Below are positions 1 to 5,659 of a stretch of 5,659 nucleotides of DNA, in pieces; position 1 is the stretch's first letter; every line of letters starts with the position of its first letter. The translations under genes were made by a program, and so were the position numbers. A model generated the notes under the pieces. It ran no database searches, was not told where the DNA came from, and saw nothing but the letters and a program-made list of their open reading frames with translations. Origin of the DNA: Eubacteriales bacterium (GTDB taxonomy: Bacteria > Bacillota > Clostridia > Peptostreptococcales > Anaerovoracaceae); NCBI GenBank assembly GCA_028691625.1, contig JAQUYZ010000141.1, positions 1 to 5,659 of the forward strand, in the 5' to 3' direction.

Positions 1-22
1 GAAGCAATGAAGCAGTGAATCA

Positions 23-1204
23 ATGGAACAGTATATTTTGAAGGACAATCAAAGACTGAGATGCGGGTATACTACCGGCAGCTGCGCTGCAGCGGCGGCG
101 CAGAGGGCGGCGGCGATGGTTTTGGGCGCTGAAATTTTTCCTGGTGAAAAAATTATTCTGGATACACCGGGGGGGGTGCGATTGGAGCTCACCATGGAAG
201 ATCCGGAGCGAGGAGACGGTTGGGCAAGCTGTGCAGTGAAAAAGGACGGCGGCGATGATCCAGATGTTACAAACGGGATTCTGATCTACGCCAGGGTATC
301 GAAACTGCAAACCGCAAAAGACGGGCCTGATAAAAACAGAGAAGGAACGCCGCAGATCACGCTGGACGGGGGAATCGGTGTGGGGAGAGTTACCAAACGG
401 GGGCTCGCATGCTCTGTCGGGCAGGCTGCCATCAACCCCGTACCGAGGCGGATGATTCTGGAACAGGTCAGGGCAGTTTGTGATGAATTTGATTATACAG
501 ACGGGCTTCATGTGGAAATCTCCGTTCCGGAGGGCGAAAAAACCGCAGGGCGAACCTTCAACGCACAGCTGGGCATTTTAGGGGGGATTTCCATCCTGGG
601 AACCAGTGGAATCGTTGAACCGATGAGCGAGCAGGCACTGATCGATACTGTAAAGGTCAAAATGAATGTAAGGAAGGCGGACGGTGCCGAATATCTGGTG
701 ATCACTCCAGGGAACTACGGGGAAACATTTTTAAAATCCCATCTCACACTGCCTGGTCTCGATTCAGTCAAATGCAGCAATTTCATCGGTGATGCGCTGG
801 ATTATGCCGAGGCTTCCGGATTCAAGGGTGTACTGCTGGTCGGCCATATCGGAAAGCTGATCAAGGTATCCGCAGGAATCATGAATACCCATTCCAGATA
901 CGGAGATGCCCGTATGGAGCTTATTAGTGCCCATGCGGCGAAGGCGGGTGCTTCGAGGGAGGTTGTGGAGCAGCTCTTGGACTGCGTCACAACGGAGGAT
1001 GCAATCACCGTTTTGGATCAGGCCGGGATCAGAGAGGAAACGCTGCAGTCTGTCTTAAGAAAACTGGACCTCCGCATCAGAGCGCGGGTACATTACAGCC
1101 TGAAAATCGGTGCGATTCTCTTCTCCAACCAATATGGCTATCTCGGGGAGACTGTGGAAGCTGCGGAGGTAAAGGAGAAATTGCTGGAGCAGGCGGCGAG
1201 ATAA
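23..1204 (+). CDS. cbiD: CbiD, cobalt-precorrin-5B C1-methyltransferase (anaerobic cobalamin pathway)
   Basis: Soluble enzyme that uses S-adenosylmethionine to methylate C1 of cobalt-precorrin-5B, giving cobalt-precorrin-6A. It is specific to the anaerobic cobalamin route and unrelated in fold to the CbiL/F/H methyltransferases. The 393 residues are full length or slightly long for the family. Visible family motifs are GYTTGSCAAAAA at residues 15-26, KKDGGDDPDVTNG at 73-85, GVGRVTKRGL at 119-128, INPVPRRMI at 137-145, ITPGNYGE at 227-234, and the highly conserved HIGKLIKVSAGIMNTHSR stretch at 275-292. ATG 23 is the only sensible start: an in-frame TGA lies at 8-10 and the first motif begins at residue 15. 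No strong Shine-Dalgarno precedes it, so translation may be coupled to an upstream gene. It ends in tandem TAA TAG stops. A run of eight G (169-176) lies within the gene without disturbing the frame. Identification is firm from motifs; the reaction is family knowledge. Confidence 0.97.
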   Translation: MEQYILKDNQRLRCGYTTGSCAAAAAQRAAAMVLGAEIFPGEKIILDTPGGVRLELTMEDPERGDGWASCAVKKDGGDDPDVTNGILIYARVSKLQTAKDGPDKNREGTPQITLDGGIGVGRVTKRGLACSVGQAAINPVPRRMILEQVRAVCDEFDYTDGLHVEISVPEGEKTAGRTFNAQLGILGGISILGTSGIVEPMSEQALIDTVKVKMNVRKADGAEYLVITPGNYGETFLKSHLTLPGLDSVKCSNFIGDALDYAEASGFKGVLLVGHIGKLIKVSAGIMNTHSRYGDARMELISAHAAKAGASREVVEQLLDCVTTEDAITVLDQAGIREETLQSVLRKLDLRIRARVHYSLKIGAILFSNQYGYLGETVEAAEVKEKLLEQAAR

Positions 1205-1219
1205 TAGAGCAAAAGAATA

Positions 1220-1225
1220 AAGGGG
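1220..1225 (+). promoter_or_regulatory. Ribosome binding site of cbiL
   Basis: AAGGGG lies 8 nt upstream of ATG 1234 in the short gap after the tandem stops of cbiD. It supports ATG 1234 as the cbiL start; the next in-frame ATG (residue 26) would cut through the SAM-binding loop. Confidence 0.6.
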
Positions 1226-1233
1226 AAAACAGG

Positions 1234-1962
1234 ATGGAACCTATAGATCAGAATAAAAAAACAGGAAGATTATATGGACTGGGCGTCGGGCCCGGGGATC
1301 CTGAGCTGATGACATTAAAGGCGGTCAGACTAATCGGAGAATGCGATACGATCGCAATCCCGGTATCCGGGAGAGAAACCAATGTGGCCTTTGAGATTGC
1401 CAGAGGAGCCGTACCGGAGATCGAAGCAAAGGAGCTTCTCGAAGTTTTTATGCCGATGATCCGGGAGGAAAGCAAGCTGAGGGAGAGCCATGACAAGGCA
1501 GCGGCAGCGGTGATTGCCGAGCTGGAAAAAGGAAAGGATATCGTATTTCTGACCTTGGGAGATCCGTCCATCTATTCGACTTATATTTATATACACAACA
1601 GAGTTGCAGCCCAGGGATATGAGACGGAAATCATACCGGGAATTCCTTCCTTCTGCGCTGTCTCCGCCCGGTTGAACGAAGGACTGACAGAGGCATCGGA
1701 AGCACTGCACGTGATCCCGGCTTCCTATGGCGGGATCGAGGAAGCCCTGGCCTTGAAAGGAACCCGGGTTCTGATGAAATCGGGGAAATCCATCGGGAAG
1801 GTGAAGGCAATCCTTTCAAAAATGGAACCGCCGCCTGAGGTGAAGATGGTGGAACGCTGTGGTATGGAGGGAGAACGGGTCTTCCGCCGATTGGAGGATC
1901 TGGATGAGGAAGCGGGTTACTTCTCTATCCTGGTCGTAAAAGAGGAACAAAAAAGGAGATAG
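1234..1962 (+). CDS. cbiL: CbiL/CobI, cobalt-factor II (precorrin-2) C20-methyltransferase
   Basis: Class III tetrapyrrole methyltransferase that transfers a methyl group from SAM to C20 of cobalt-factor II, giving cobalt-factor III, the first peripheral methylation committed to cobalamin. The 242 residues match the usual family length. The N-terminal SAM-site loop LGVGPGDPELMTLKAVR is at residues 16-32, the central LTLGDPSIYSTYIYI motif at 106-120, and the IIPGIPSF segment at 133-140. The LGDPSxYSTY form and the PGDPELMT loop favour C20-methyltransferase over the other paralogues. The protein has about eight extra polar residues before the usual start. Assignment to the cobalt-containing substrate (CbiL rather than CobI) is inferred from the CbiD neighbour, since the two cannot be told apart by motif alone. 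The gene stops one base before cbiF, so the pair is very likely translationally coupled. Confidence 0.95.
   Translation: MEPIDQNKKTGRLYGLGVGPGDPELMTLKAVRLIGECDTIAIPVSGRETNVAFEIARGAVPEIEAKELLEVFMPMIREESKLRESHDKAAAAVIAELEKGKDIVFLTLGDPSIYSTYIYIHNRVAAQGYETEIIPGIPSFCAVSARLNEGLTEASEALHVIPASYGGIEEALALKGTRVLMKSGKSIGKVKAILSKMEPPPEVKMVERCGMEGERVFRRLEDLDEEAGYFSILVVKEEQKRR
1952..1958 (+). promoter_or_regulatory. Ribosome binding site of cbiF, inside the end of cbiL
   Basis: AAAGGAG is embedded in the last codons of cbiL and lies 5 nt before ATG 1964. Only one base separates the cbiL stop (TAG 1960-1962) from this start, an arrangement typical of translational coupling. Confidence 0.7.
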
Positions 1963-1963
1963 C

Positions 1964-2719
1964 ATGGTACATTTTGTAGGAGCAGGTTCGGGAGCGGCTG
2001 ATTTGATCACCGTCAGAGGCCAAAAGCTGCTGACGGAAGCAGATGTTATTATTTACGCAGGTTCTTTGGTAAATCCGGAGCATCTGGAGATCGCAAAACA
2101 GGAGTGCAGAATTTACGACAGCGCATCCATGACGCTGGAGGAAGTGATCGGTGTCATGAAGGAAGCGGAAGCGGTCGGAAAGATGACGGTGCGGCTTCAT
2201 ACCGGTGATCCGAGCCTTTACGGAGCGATCCGGGAGCAGATGGATTTGCTCGATGAGTCGGGGATTTCTTTTGATGTGGTTCCCGGCGTCAGTTCCTGCT
2301 TCGGTGCGGCGGCAGCGCTGAAGGCGGAATATACCCTGCCGGATGTGTCGCAGACGGTAATCATCACGAGGATGGCAGGCAGGACACCGGTGCCGGAAAA
2401 GGAAGAGATTTCGCTGCTGGCCGCCCATCAGGCAACTATGGTAATCTTCCTGAGCACAGGGCTTCTGGAGCCTTTAAAGGAACGGCTGCTGTCAGGCGGA
2501 TACCCCAAGGATACACCGGCAGCCATCGTTTACAAAGCAACCTGGCCTGACGAAAAGATCTTTCGGGGAACGGTGGATACCCTTCCTCAGATGGCAAAGG
2601 AGAACAGGATCACAAAAACAGCATTAATTCTTGTGGGAGATTTTCTGGGTGACACCTATGACCGATCCAGACTATATGACCCGGTCTTCACCCATGAGTT
2701 CCGGGAAGCAAGCAAATAA
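1964..2719 (+). CDS. cbiF: CbiF/CobM, cobalt-precorrin-4 C11-methyltransferase
   Basis: Class III SAM-dependent methyltransferase that methylates C11 of cobalt-precorrin-4, giving cobalt-precorrin-5A. The 251 residues are full length. Motifs in order are VHFVGAGSGAADLITVRG at 2-19 (SAM loop; the GAGSGAADLIT version is characteristic of the C11 enzyme), IIYAGSLVNPE at 29-39, RLHTGDPSLYGA at 77-88, VVPGVSSCFGAAAAL at 105-119, TRMAGRTPVPE at 135-145 and KATWPDEKI at 191-199. The YAGSLV, TRMAGRTPVPE and TWPDEKI motifs separate it clearly from CbiL, CbiH, CobA and CysG. It is one base downstream of cbiL and 23 nt upstream of hemA. In the Salmonella cbi operon the next gene would be cbiG, whose product acts on the CbiF product; here hemA follows instead. 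Confidence 0.97.
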   Translation: MVHFVGAGSGAADLITVRGQKLLTEADVIIYAGSLVNPEHLEIAKQECRIYDSASMTLEEVIGVMKEAEAVGKMTVRLHTGDPSLYGAIREQMDLLDESGISFDVVPGVSSCFGAAAALKAEYTLPDVSQTVIITRMAGRTPVPEKEEISLLAAHQATMVIFLSTGLLEPLKERLLSGGYPKDTPAAIVYKATWPDEKIFRGTVDTLPQMAKENRITKTALILVGDFLGDTYDRSRLYDPVFTHEFREASK

Positions 2720-2742
2720 GAAATTAGGAATGAAGTGATTGC

Positions 2743-4005
2743 ATGGACACAGATTTAAACATCAAAATGGTCGGGATCGACCACAATAAGGCTTCCATTG
2801 AATACAGAGAACGCTTTTCCTTTACAAAGGCAGGAGCAGCCGAGGCGATGAGGATCCTGAAGGAAAGGTACCCCATCGAGGGCTGTGTGATCCTTTCCAC
2901 CTGTAACAGGACGGAATTGTGGATCAGTGCCGGACCGAACCTGTCTCCCTGCCGGATGCTATGCGCGCTGAAGGAGGTCGACGCCGGTCCTTATCGGGAG
3001 CTTTTTATCGAGAGAGAAGGAGTAAAAGCGGCATCCCATCTGCTGGAGCTTGCCTGCGGCCTGGATTCCAGAATATTCGGGGAGGATCAGATCATTTCCC
3101 AGGTAAGAGAAGCGATTCTTCTTGCCCGTAAGCATCACTGTGCGGATAGGGTTTTAGAGAAGGTATTTCAAACCGCCATCGGCGCAGCAAAAAAGGTCAA
3201 ATCACAGGTTCAGCTGGCAGCCGCAGACAGTTCCACGGCACTTCAGGCCGCCGCTCTGTTGAAAGAGAAGCTCGGCAATCTCAGGGGCGTTTCTTGCTTT
3301 ATCATCGGAAACGGCAAAATGGGCCAACTGATCTGCAGCACCTTGCTGGGACAAGGCGCAGAGATGAAGATGACAATGCGGAAGACGGTGCATGGAACGC
3401 GCCCGACGGAATCGGTGATTCCCGAAGGCTGCAGGATGGTTCCCTACGAGGACAGAATCAGGGAATTAGCCTCCTCAAAAGTCGTGATCAGCGCCACCCG
3501 AAGCCCTCACTACACCTTGAAGAAGAATGAGGTGGAAGGACATTTGAATCGGGAAGCGAGCATCTGGATCGATCTGGCAGTCCCCAGGGACATAGAGCCG
3601 GAGATCGGTATGCTTGGGGGGATCCAGCTGATTGACATTGACCATCTTATAAAGAATGAGAGCAGAACGGGAAACGGAAAAGGCAGAGAGGAAGCATGGA
3701 TGATCTTGGCGGAATATTTGGAGGATCTGAAACAATGGTTTGCTTTCCGCGAAAGAGTTCCCGATATTCAGGATATCGTTAAGCTGTCGGTGGAAGACGT
3801 ATGCAAACGACTGGACCATCCCATAGAAACCATTGAACTGCCGGAGGAGGAGAGAAAGCTGATCCGGGTAGAAATTGAAAAGGCCGTTGAGAAATCCGTC
3901 GGTAAGCTGCTGTTTGGTTTAAAGGATACCCTCCGGCGTTCCCTGTGGAAGGAGTGTCTGGATGCGGTTTACGATGCAGCGAACAAGGACACCTTGAAGT
4001 CATAA
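2743..4005 (+). CDS. hemA: HemA, glutamyl-tRNA reductase, inside the cobalamin operon
   Basis: Cytosolic enzyme that reduces glutamyl-tRNA(Glu) with NADPH to glutamate-1-semialdehyde, the first committed step of C5-pathway tetrapyrrole synthesis. The 420 residues match the family (E. coli HemA is 418). The N-terminal catalytic domain begins MVGIDHNKASIEYRE (9-23). The STCNRTE motif at 52-58 carries the nucleophilic Cys54, and HLLELACGLDSRIFGEDQI (99-117) holds the conserved His99 and the GExQI signature. The NADPH domain has FIIGNGKMGQL at 186-196, VVISATRSPH at 247-256 and IDLAVPRDIEPEIG at 276-289. A helical dimerisation region follows. The segment after the catalytic domain, usually close to RVRTET...AVSV, is divergent here (KVKSQVQ...ADSST, 151-165). 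ATG 2743 is preferred because family homology starts near residue 5. Its ribosome site is weak (GAAGTGAT at 2732-2739). Its place in the operon suggests it supplies precursor for corrin synthesis. Confidence 0.96.
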   Translation: MDTDLNIKMVGIDHNKASIEYRERFSFTKAGAAEAMRILKERYPIEGCVILSTCNRTELWISAGPNLSPCRMLCALKEVDAGPYRELFIEREGVKAASHLLELACGLDSRIFGEDQIISQVREAILLARKHHCADRVLEKVFQTAIGAAKKVKSQVQLAAADSSTALQAAALLKEKLGNLRGVSCFIIGNGKMGQLICSTLLGQGAEMKMTMRKTVHGTRPTESVIPEGCRMVPYEDRIRELASSKVVISATRSPHYTLKKNEVEGHLNREASIWIDLAVPRDIEPEIGMLGGIQLIDIDHLIKNESRTGNGKGREEAWMILAEYLEDLKQWFAFRERVPDIQDIVKLSVEDVCKRLDHPIETIELPEEERKLIRVEIEKAVEKSVGKLLFGLKDTLRRSLWKECLDAVYDAANKDTLKS

Positions 4006-4071
4006 ATACGACAGGATGAAAGATTGTAACAATACATGGATTACAGGATAGAATATGCGGAGGCAATGAGA
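4006..4071 (+). other. Longest intergenic gap, hemA to cbiH (66 nt)
   Basis: This gap holds the cbiH ribosome binding site and an 11-nt perfect palindrome, ATTGTAACAAT at 4023-4033. No stem-loop followed by a T-run is visible, so I see no terminator, and no convincing -35/-10 promoter pair. ATG 4036, in frame with cbiH, would extend the protein by 12 residues into this gap, but it lacks a ribosome site at useful distance. Confidence 0.5.
4059..4063 (+). promoter_or_regulatory. Ribosome binding site that decides the cbiH start
   Basis: GGAGG lies 8 nt before ATG 4072, an ideal spacing. It is only 2 nt before ATG 4066 and falls inside the coding sequence if ATG 4036 is used. The nearest SD-like sequence for ATG 4036 is AGGA at 4013-4016, about 19 nt away and too far. 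This favours 4072. Confidence 0.8.
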
Positions 4072-4800
4072 ATGAAAATATATGTGGTGGGTCTTGGCCC
4101 TGGAGAGTGGAATCAAATGACACAGAGAGCCCTGGAAGCCCTCGGGGACTGCGATGTGATAACCGGCTATGATGTGTATATTGATTTGATCAGGGACAGA
4201 TTCCGGCACAAGCGCCTGATTTCAACGCCGATGAAAAAAGAGGCAGAGCGCTGCCATATTGCAATAGAGGAAGCACGGAAGGGACGGACTGTGGCGATGG
4301 TCTGCAGCGGAGATGCCGGCGTTTACGGCATGGCCGGGCTGATGTACGAAGTGGCGCAGCAGTATGATCCCATTGAAATCGAGGTGATACCGGGAATCAC
4401 AGCCGCCTGCAGCGGCGCTGCAATCTTAGGGGCTCCCTTGATTCATGATTTCGCTGTGATTAGCCTGAGTGATCTGTTGACTCCCTGGGAGCTCATCGAA
4501 AAGCGGATCGACTTCGCAGCTGCGGCGGACTTTGTCCTCTGCTTTTATAATCCCTCCAGCAAGAAGCGGCAGGATTATTTACAGAGGACCTGTGAGATCA
4601 TTCTGAAGCATCGGCACGCCGGGACCATGTGCGGCTTTGTCAGAAATATCGGACGAGAGGGAGAATCGGGTACGGTTCTTACCCTTCAAGAGCTGAAGGA
4701 TACAAAGGTCGACATGTTTACCACCGTATTTGTCGGAAATTCACAGACGAAGGAAATCGACGGAAAACTAGTGACACCGAGGGGTTATCGGATCGATTGA
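4072..4800 (+). CDS. cbiH: CbiH/CobJ, cobalt-precorrin-3 (factor III) C17-methyltransferase, ring-contracting
   Basis: SAM-dependent class III methyltransferase that methylates C17 and drives ring contraction to cobalt-precorrin-4. Taking ATG 4072 gives 242 residues, near the usual 240, and places the SAM loop MKIYVVGLGPGEWNQMT at residues 1-17 as in most family members. Other motifs are VCSGDAGVYGMAG at 77-89, EVIPGITAACSGAAILGAPL at 104-123, HDFAVISLSDLLTPWE at 125-140, FYNPSSKKR at 158-166, and TPRGY at 235-239. The SLSDLLTPW and FYNPxSxxR motifs are diagnostic of the C17 enzyme. The longer frame from ATG 4036 adds residues (MDYRIEYAEAMR) that do not look like the family and lacks a good ribosome site. 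The protein is the short form, without the C-terminal iron-sulphur extension known from Bacillus megaterium CbiH60. It is followed by cbiJ after 13 nt. The anaerobic name is chosen from the cbiD context. Confidence 0.95.
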   Translation: MKIYVVGLGPGEWNQMTQRALEALGDCDVITGYDVYIDLIRDRFRHKRLISTPMKKEAERCHIAIEEARKGRTVAMVCSGDAGVYGMAGLMYEVAQQYDPIEIEVIPGITAACSGAAILGAPLIHDFAVISLSDLLTPWELIEKRIDFAAAADFVLCFYNPSSKKRQDYLQRTCEIILKHRHAGTMCGFVRNIGREGESGTVLTLQELKDTKVDMFTTVFVGNSQTKEIDGKLVTPRGYRID

Positions 4801-4805
4801 AAGGA
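4800..4805 (+). promoter_or_regulatory. Ribosome binding site of cbiJ
   Basis: AAAGGA overlaps the last base of the cbiH stop codon (TGA 4798-4800) and lies 8 nt before ATG 4814. It supports that start and close translational linkage of cbiH and cbiJ. Confidence 0.6.
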
Positions 4806-4813
4806 AAAAATAA

Positions 4814-5659
4814 ATGCCAAATCTTTTAGTTTTTGCAGGGACAACAGAAGGAAGAGCGCTTTTGGAAGCGCTGTCACGCGGAATCGACGGAAGCGGGCTG
4901 ACTGTATATGCCTGTGTGGCAACGGATTACGGCAAGGAATTGCTGCCGGAGGGATTGGAGCATATTCAGGTGAGATCCGGCAGACTGACAGAGGATGAGA
5001 TGAATGCGTTCATGGTGGAGAAGCAGTTCGAGTATGTCATCGATACAACCCATCCATACGCCAGACTGGCAAGCGAAAACATCAAAGCCGCCTGCAGAAA
5101 GACCGGCTGCAATTATATCAGAGTGCTGCGGGCAAGCGGGATCCGAGCGCAAATGGACTGTCAGTTTTTTGGCAGTCATGAAGAGGTAGTGGAGTATCTG
5201 AACCGAAGTACAGGGAATGTGCTGCTCACCATCGGAAGCAAGGAGCTTTTCAAGTATACAAAGGTAAGTGAGTACCAGAAGCGGATTTTCCCCAGGGTCC
5301 TGCCCATGCTTGAGGTGGTGGAAAGCTGCTTTGTTCTGGGTTTCCCGGGAAAACAACTGATCTGCATGCAGGGTCCCTTTACCGCGGAATTGAATATTGC
5401 ACTGATCAATCAGATCAATGCCCGATATATCGTGACCAAGGATTCCGGAGAAACGGGAGGTTTTCTTGAAAAATATCAGGCCGCCCTTGAAACCGGCGCC
5501 GCACTGCTGGTGATCGGCAGGGGAAAAGAGGATGAAGGGGTCTCCCTCGAAGCGCTTTTAGAGCTGCTCGAAAACACGTTCCCGATCGCCCTGCGGCCGC
5601 AGAGCAAAGCGGATAAAGGGCAATGGTTCCCGCTGTTTATAAAATTTTCGGGAAAAACC
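4814..5659 (+). CDS. cbiJ: CbiJ/CobK, cobalt-precorrin-6A reductase, 3' end beyond window; possible C-terminal fusion
   Basis: NAD(P)H-dependent reductase that converts cobalt-precorrin-6A to cobalt-precorrin-6B, acting directly after CbiD. I translated this frame by hand: 282 codons run open from ATG 4814 to the window end. CbiJ motifs are LLVFAGTTEGRALLEAL at residues 4-20 (nucleotide-binding start), VIDTTHPYA at 75-83, NVLLTIGSKELFKYT at 135-149, RIFPRVLP at 157-164, CMQGPFTAELN at 184-194, VTKDSGETGGFLEK at 207-220 and LLVIGRG at 231-237. A complete CbiJ domain of about 250 residues therefore ends near residue 253. The frame then continues through a polar linker (about 254-270) into WFPLFIKFSGKT (271-282), which resembles the N-terminus of precorrin-2 dehydrogenase. 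The CbiJ identity is firm; the fusion is inferred because the decisive part lies outside the window. Confidence 0.95.
   Translation, partial: MPNLLVFAGTTEGRALLEALSRGIDGSGLTVYACVATDYGKELLPEGLEHIQVRSGRLTEDEMNAFMVEKQFEYVIDTTHPYARLASENIKAACRKTGCNYIRVLRASGIRAQMDCQFFGSHEEVVEYLNRSTGNVLLTIGSKELFKYTKVSEYQKRIFPRVLPMLEVVESCFVLGFPGKQLICMQGPFTAELNIALINQINARYIVTKDSGETGGFLEKYQAALETGAALLVIGRGKEDEGVSLEALLELLENTFPIALRPQSKADKGQWFPLFIKFSGKT
5624..5659 (+). other. Possible start of a fused precorrin-2 dehydrogenase (Met8/CysG-N/SirC-like) domain
   Basis: These 36 bases, in the cbiJ frame, encode WFPLFIKFSGKT. Met8/CysG-N/SirC proteins typically begin with aromatic-FPLF, four or so residues, then GK or GR, followed directly by a hydrophobic strand and a GGG NAD-binding loop. 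The window ends just where that strand would start. Such a domain would oxidise precorrin-2 to sirohydrochlorin (factor II), the precursor for cobalt insertion. The match is short, so this is a prediction rather than an identification. Confidence 0.5.

Noticed and set aside
20..511. Minus-strand open frame of 163 codons opposite cbiD
   Set aside because: It is fully antisense to the motif-rich N-terminal half of cbiD, with a low-complexity Arg/Ser/Pro-rich product typical of shadow frames.
1925..2428. Minus-strand open frame of 167 codons opposite the cbiL end and cbiF
   Set aside because: It lies antisense to clearly identified genes, its translation is rich in His, Arg and Cys with no recognisable motif, and it has no independent context. 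It is a shadow of cbiF.
4006..4071. Possible terminator or internal promoter between hemA and cbiH
   Set aside because: There is no stable GC-rich stem followed by a T-run and no convincing -35/-10 pair; the genes before and after belong to the same pathway and strand.
1633..4397. Repeated 11-mer ATACCGGGAAT at 1633-1643 and 4387-4397
   Set aside because: Both copies encode the IPGI segment of paralogous methyltransferases (CbiL and CbiH). It reflects family homology, not a repeat element.
4874..5356. Minus-strand open frame of 160 codons opposite cbiJ
   Set aside because: The plus strand encodes unmistakable CbiJ motifs over this whole stretch; the antisense product shows no family feature.
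5623..5659. ATG at 5623 as the start of a separate downstream gene in another frame
   Set aside because: Its translation (MVPAVYKIFGKN) is not recognisable, the A/G-rich sequence before it is only about 2 nt away, and the FPLF motif is read only in the cbiJ frame.

Overview
The window is a stretch of one plus-strand operon for the anaerobic (early cobalt insertion) cobalamin pathway. It holds five corrin-ring genes and one haem/tetrapyrrole entry gene: cbiD, cbiL (cobI-like), cbiF (cobM-like), hemA, cbiH (cobJ-like) and cbiJ (cobK-like, cut by the window end). CbiD marks the anaerobic route. The purine-rich Shine-Dalgarno sites, tight gene packing, roughly balanced base composition and clostridial look of the HemA N-terminus suggest an anaerobic Clostridia-type Firmicute. 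I cannot name a genus from the sequence.

Layout: cbiD (23-1204), 29 nt gap, cbiL (1234-1962), 1 nt gap, cbiF (1964-2719), 23 nt gap, hemA (2743-4005), 66 nt gap, cbiH (best start 4072, end 4800), 13 nt gap, cbiJ (4814 to beyond 5659). No gap is large enough for another gene. I see no internal terminator, riboswitch, tRNA, mobile element or CRISPR array. The promoter, and any cobalamin riboswitch, must lie upstream. The first 22 bases leave room for the tail of an upstream gene ending a few bases before cbiD.

How the genes work together: HemA reduces glutamyl-tRNA to glutamate-1-semialdehyde, feeding the tetrapyrrole pool. Other genes take this to precorrin-2. After cobalt insertion CbiL methylates C20, CbiH methylates C17 and contracts the ring, CbiF methylates C11, CbiD methylates C1, and CbiJ reduces the macrocycle to cobalt-precorrin-6B. 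CbiG (needed between CbiF and CbiD) and CbiE/CbiT/CbiC (after CbiJ) are not in the window.

Two points stand out. First, hemA sits between cbiF and cbiH, the place where cbiG is found in the Salmonella operon. Second, the cbiJ frame does not stop after a complete CbiJ domain. It continues through a polar linker into a short motif resembling the N-terminus of precorrin-2 dehydrogenase (Met8/CysG-N/SirC), suggesting a CbiJ-precorrin-2 dehydrogenase fusion. Apart from these the region is a recognisable metabolic operon, and I found no convincing sign of a wholly undescribed system.
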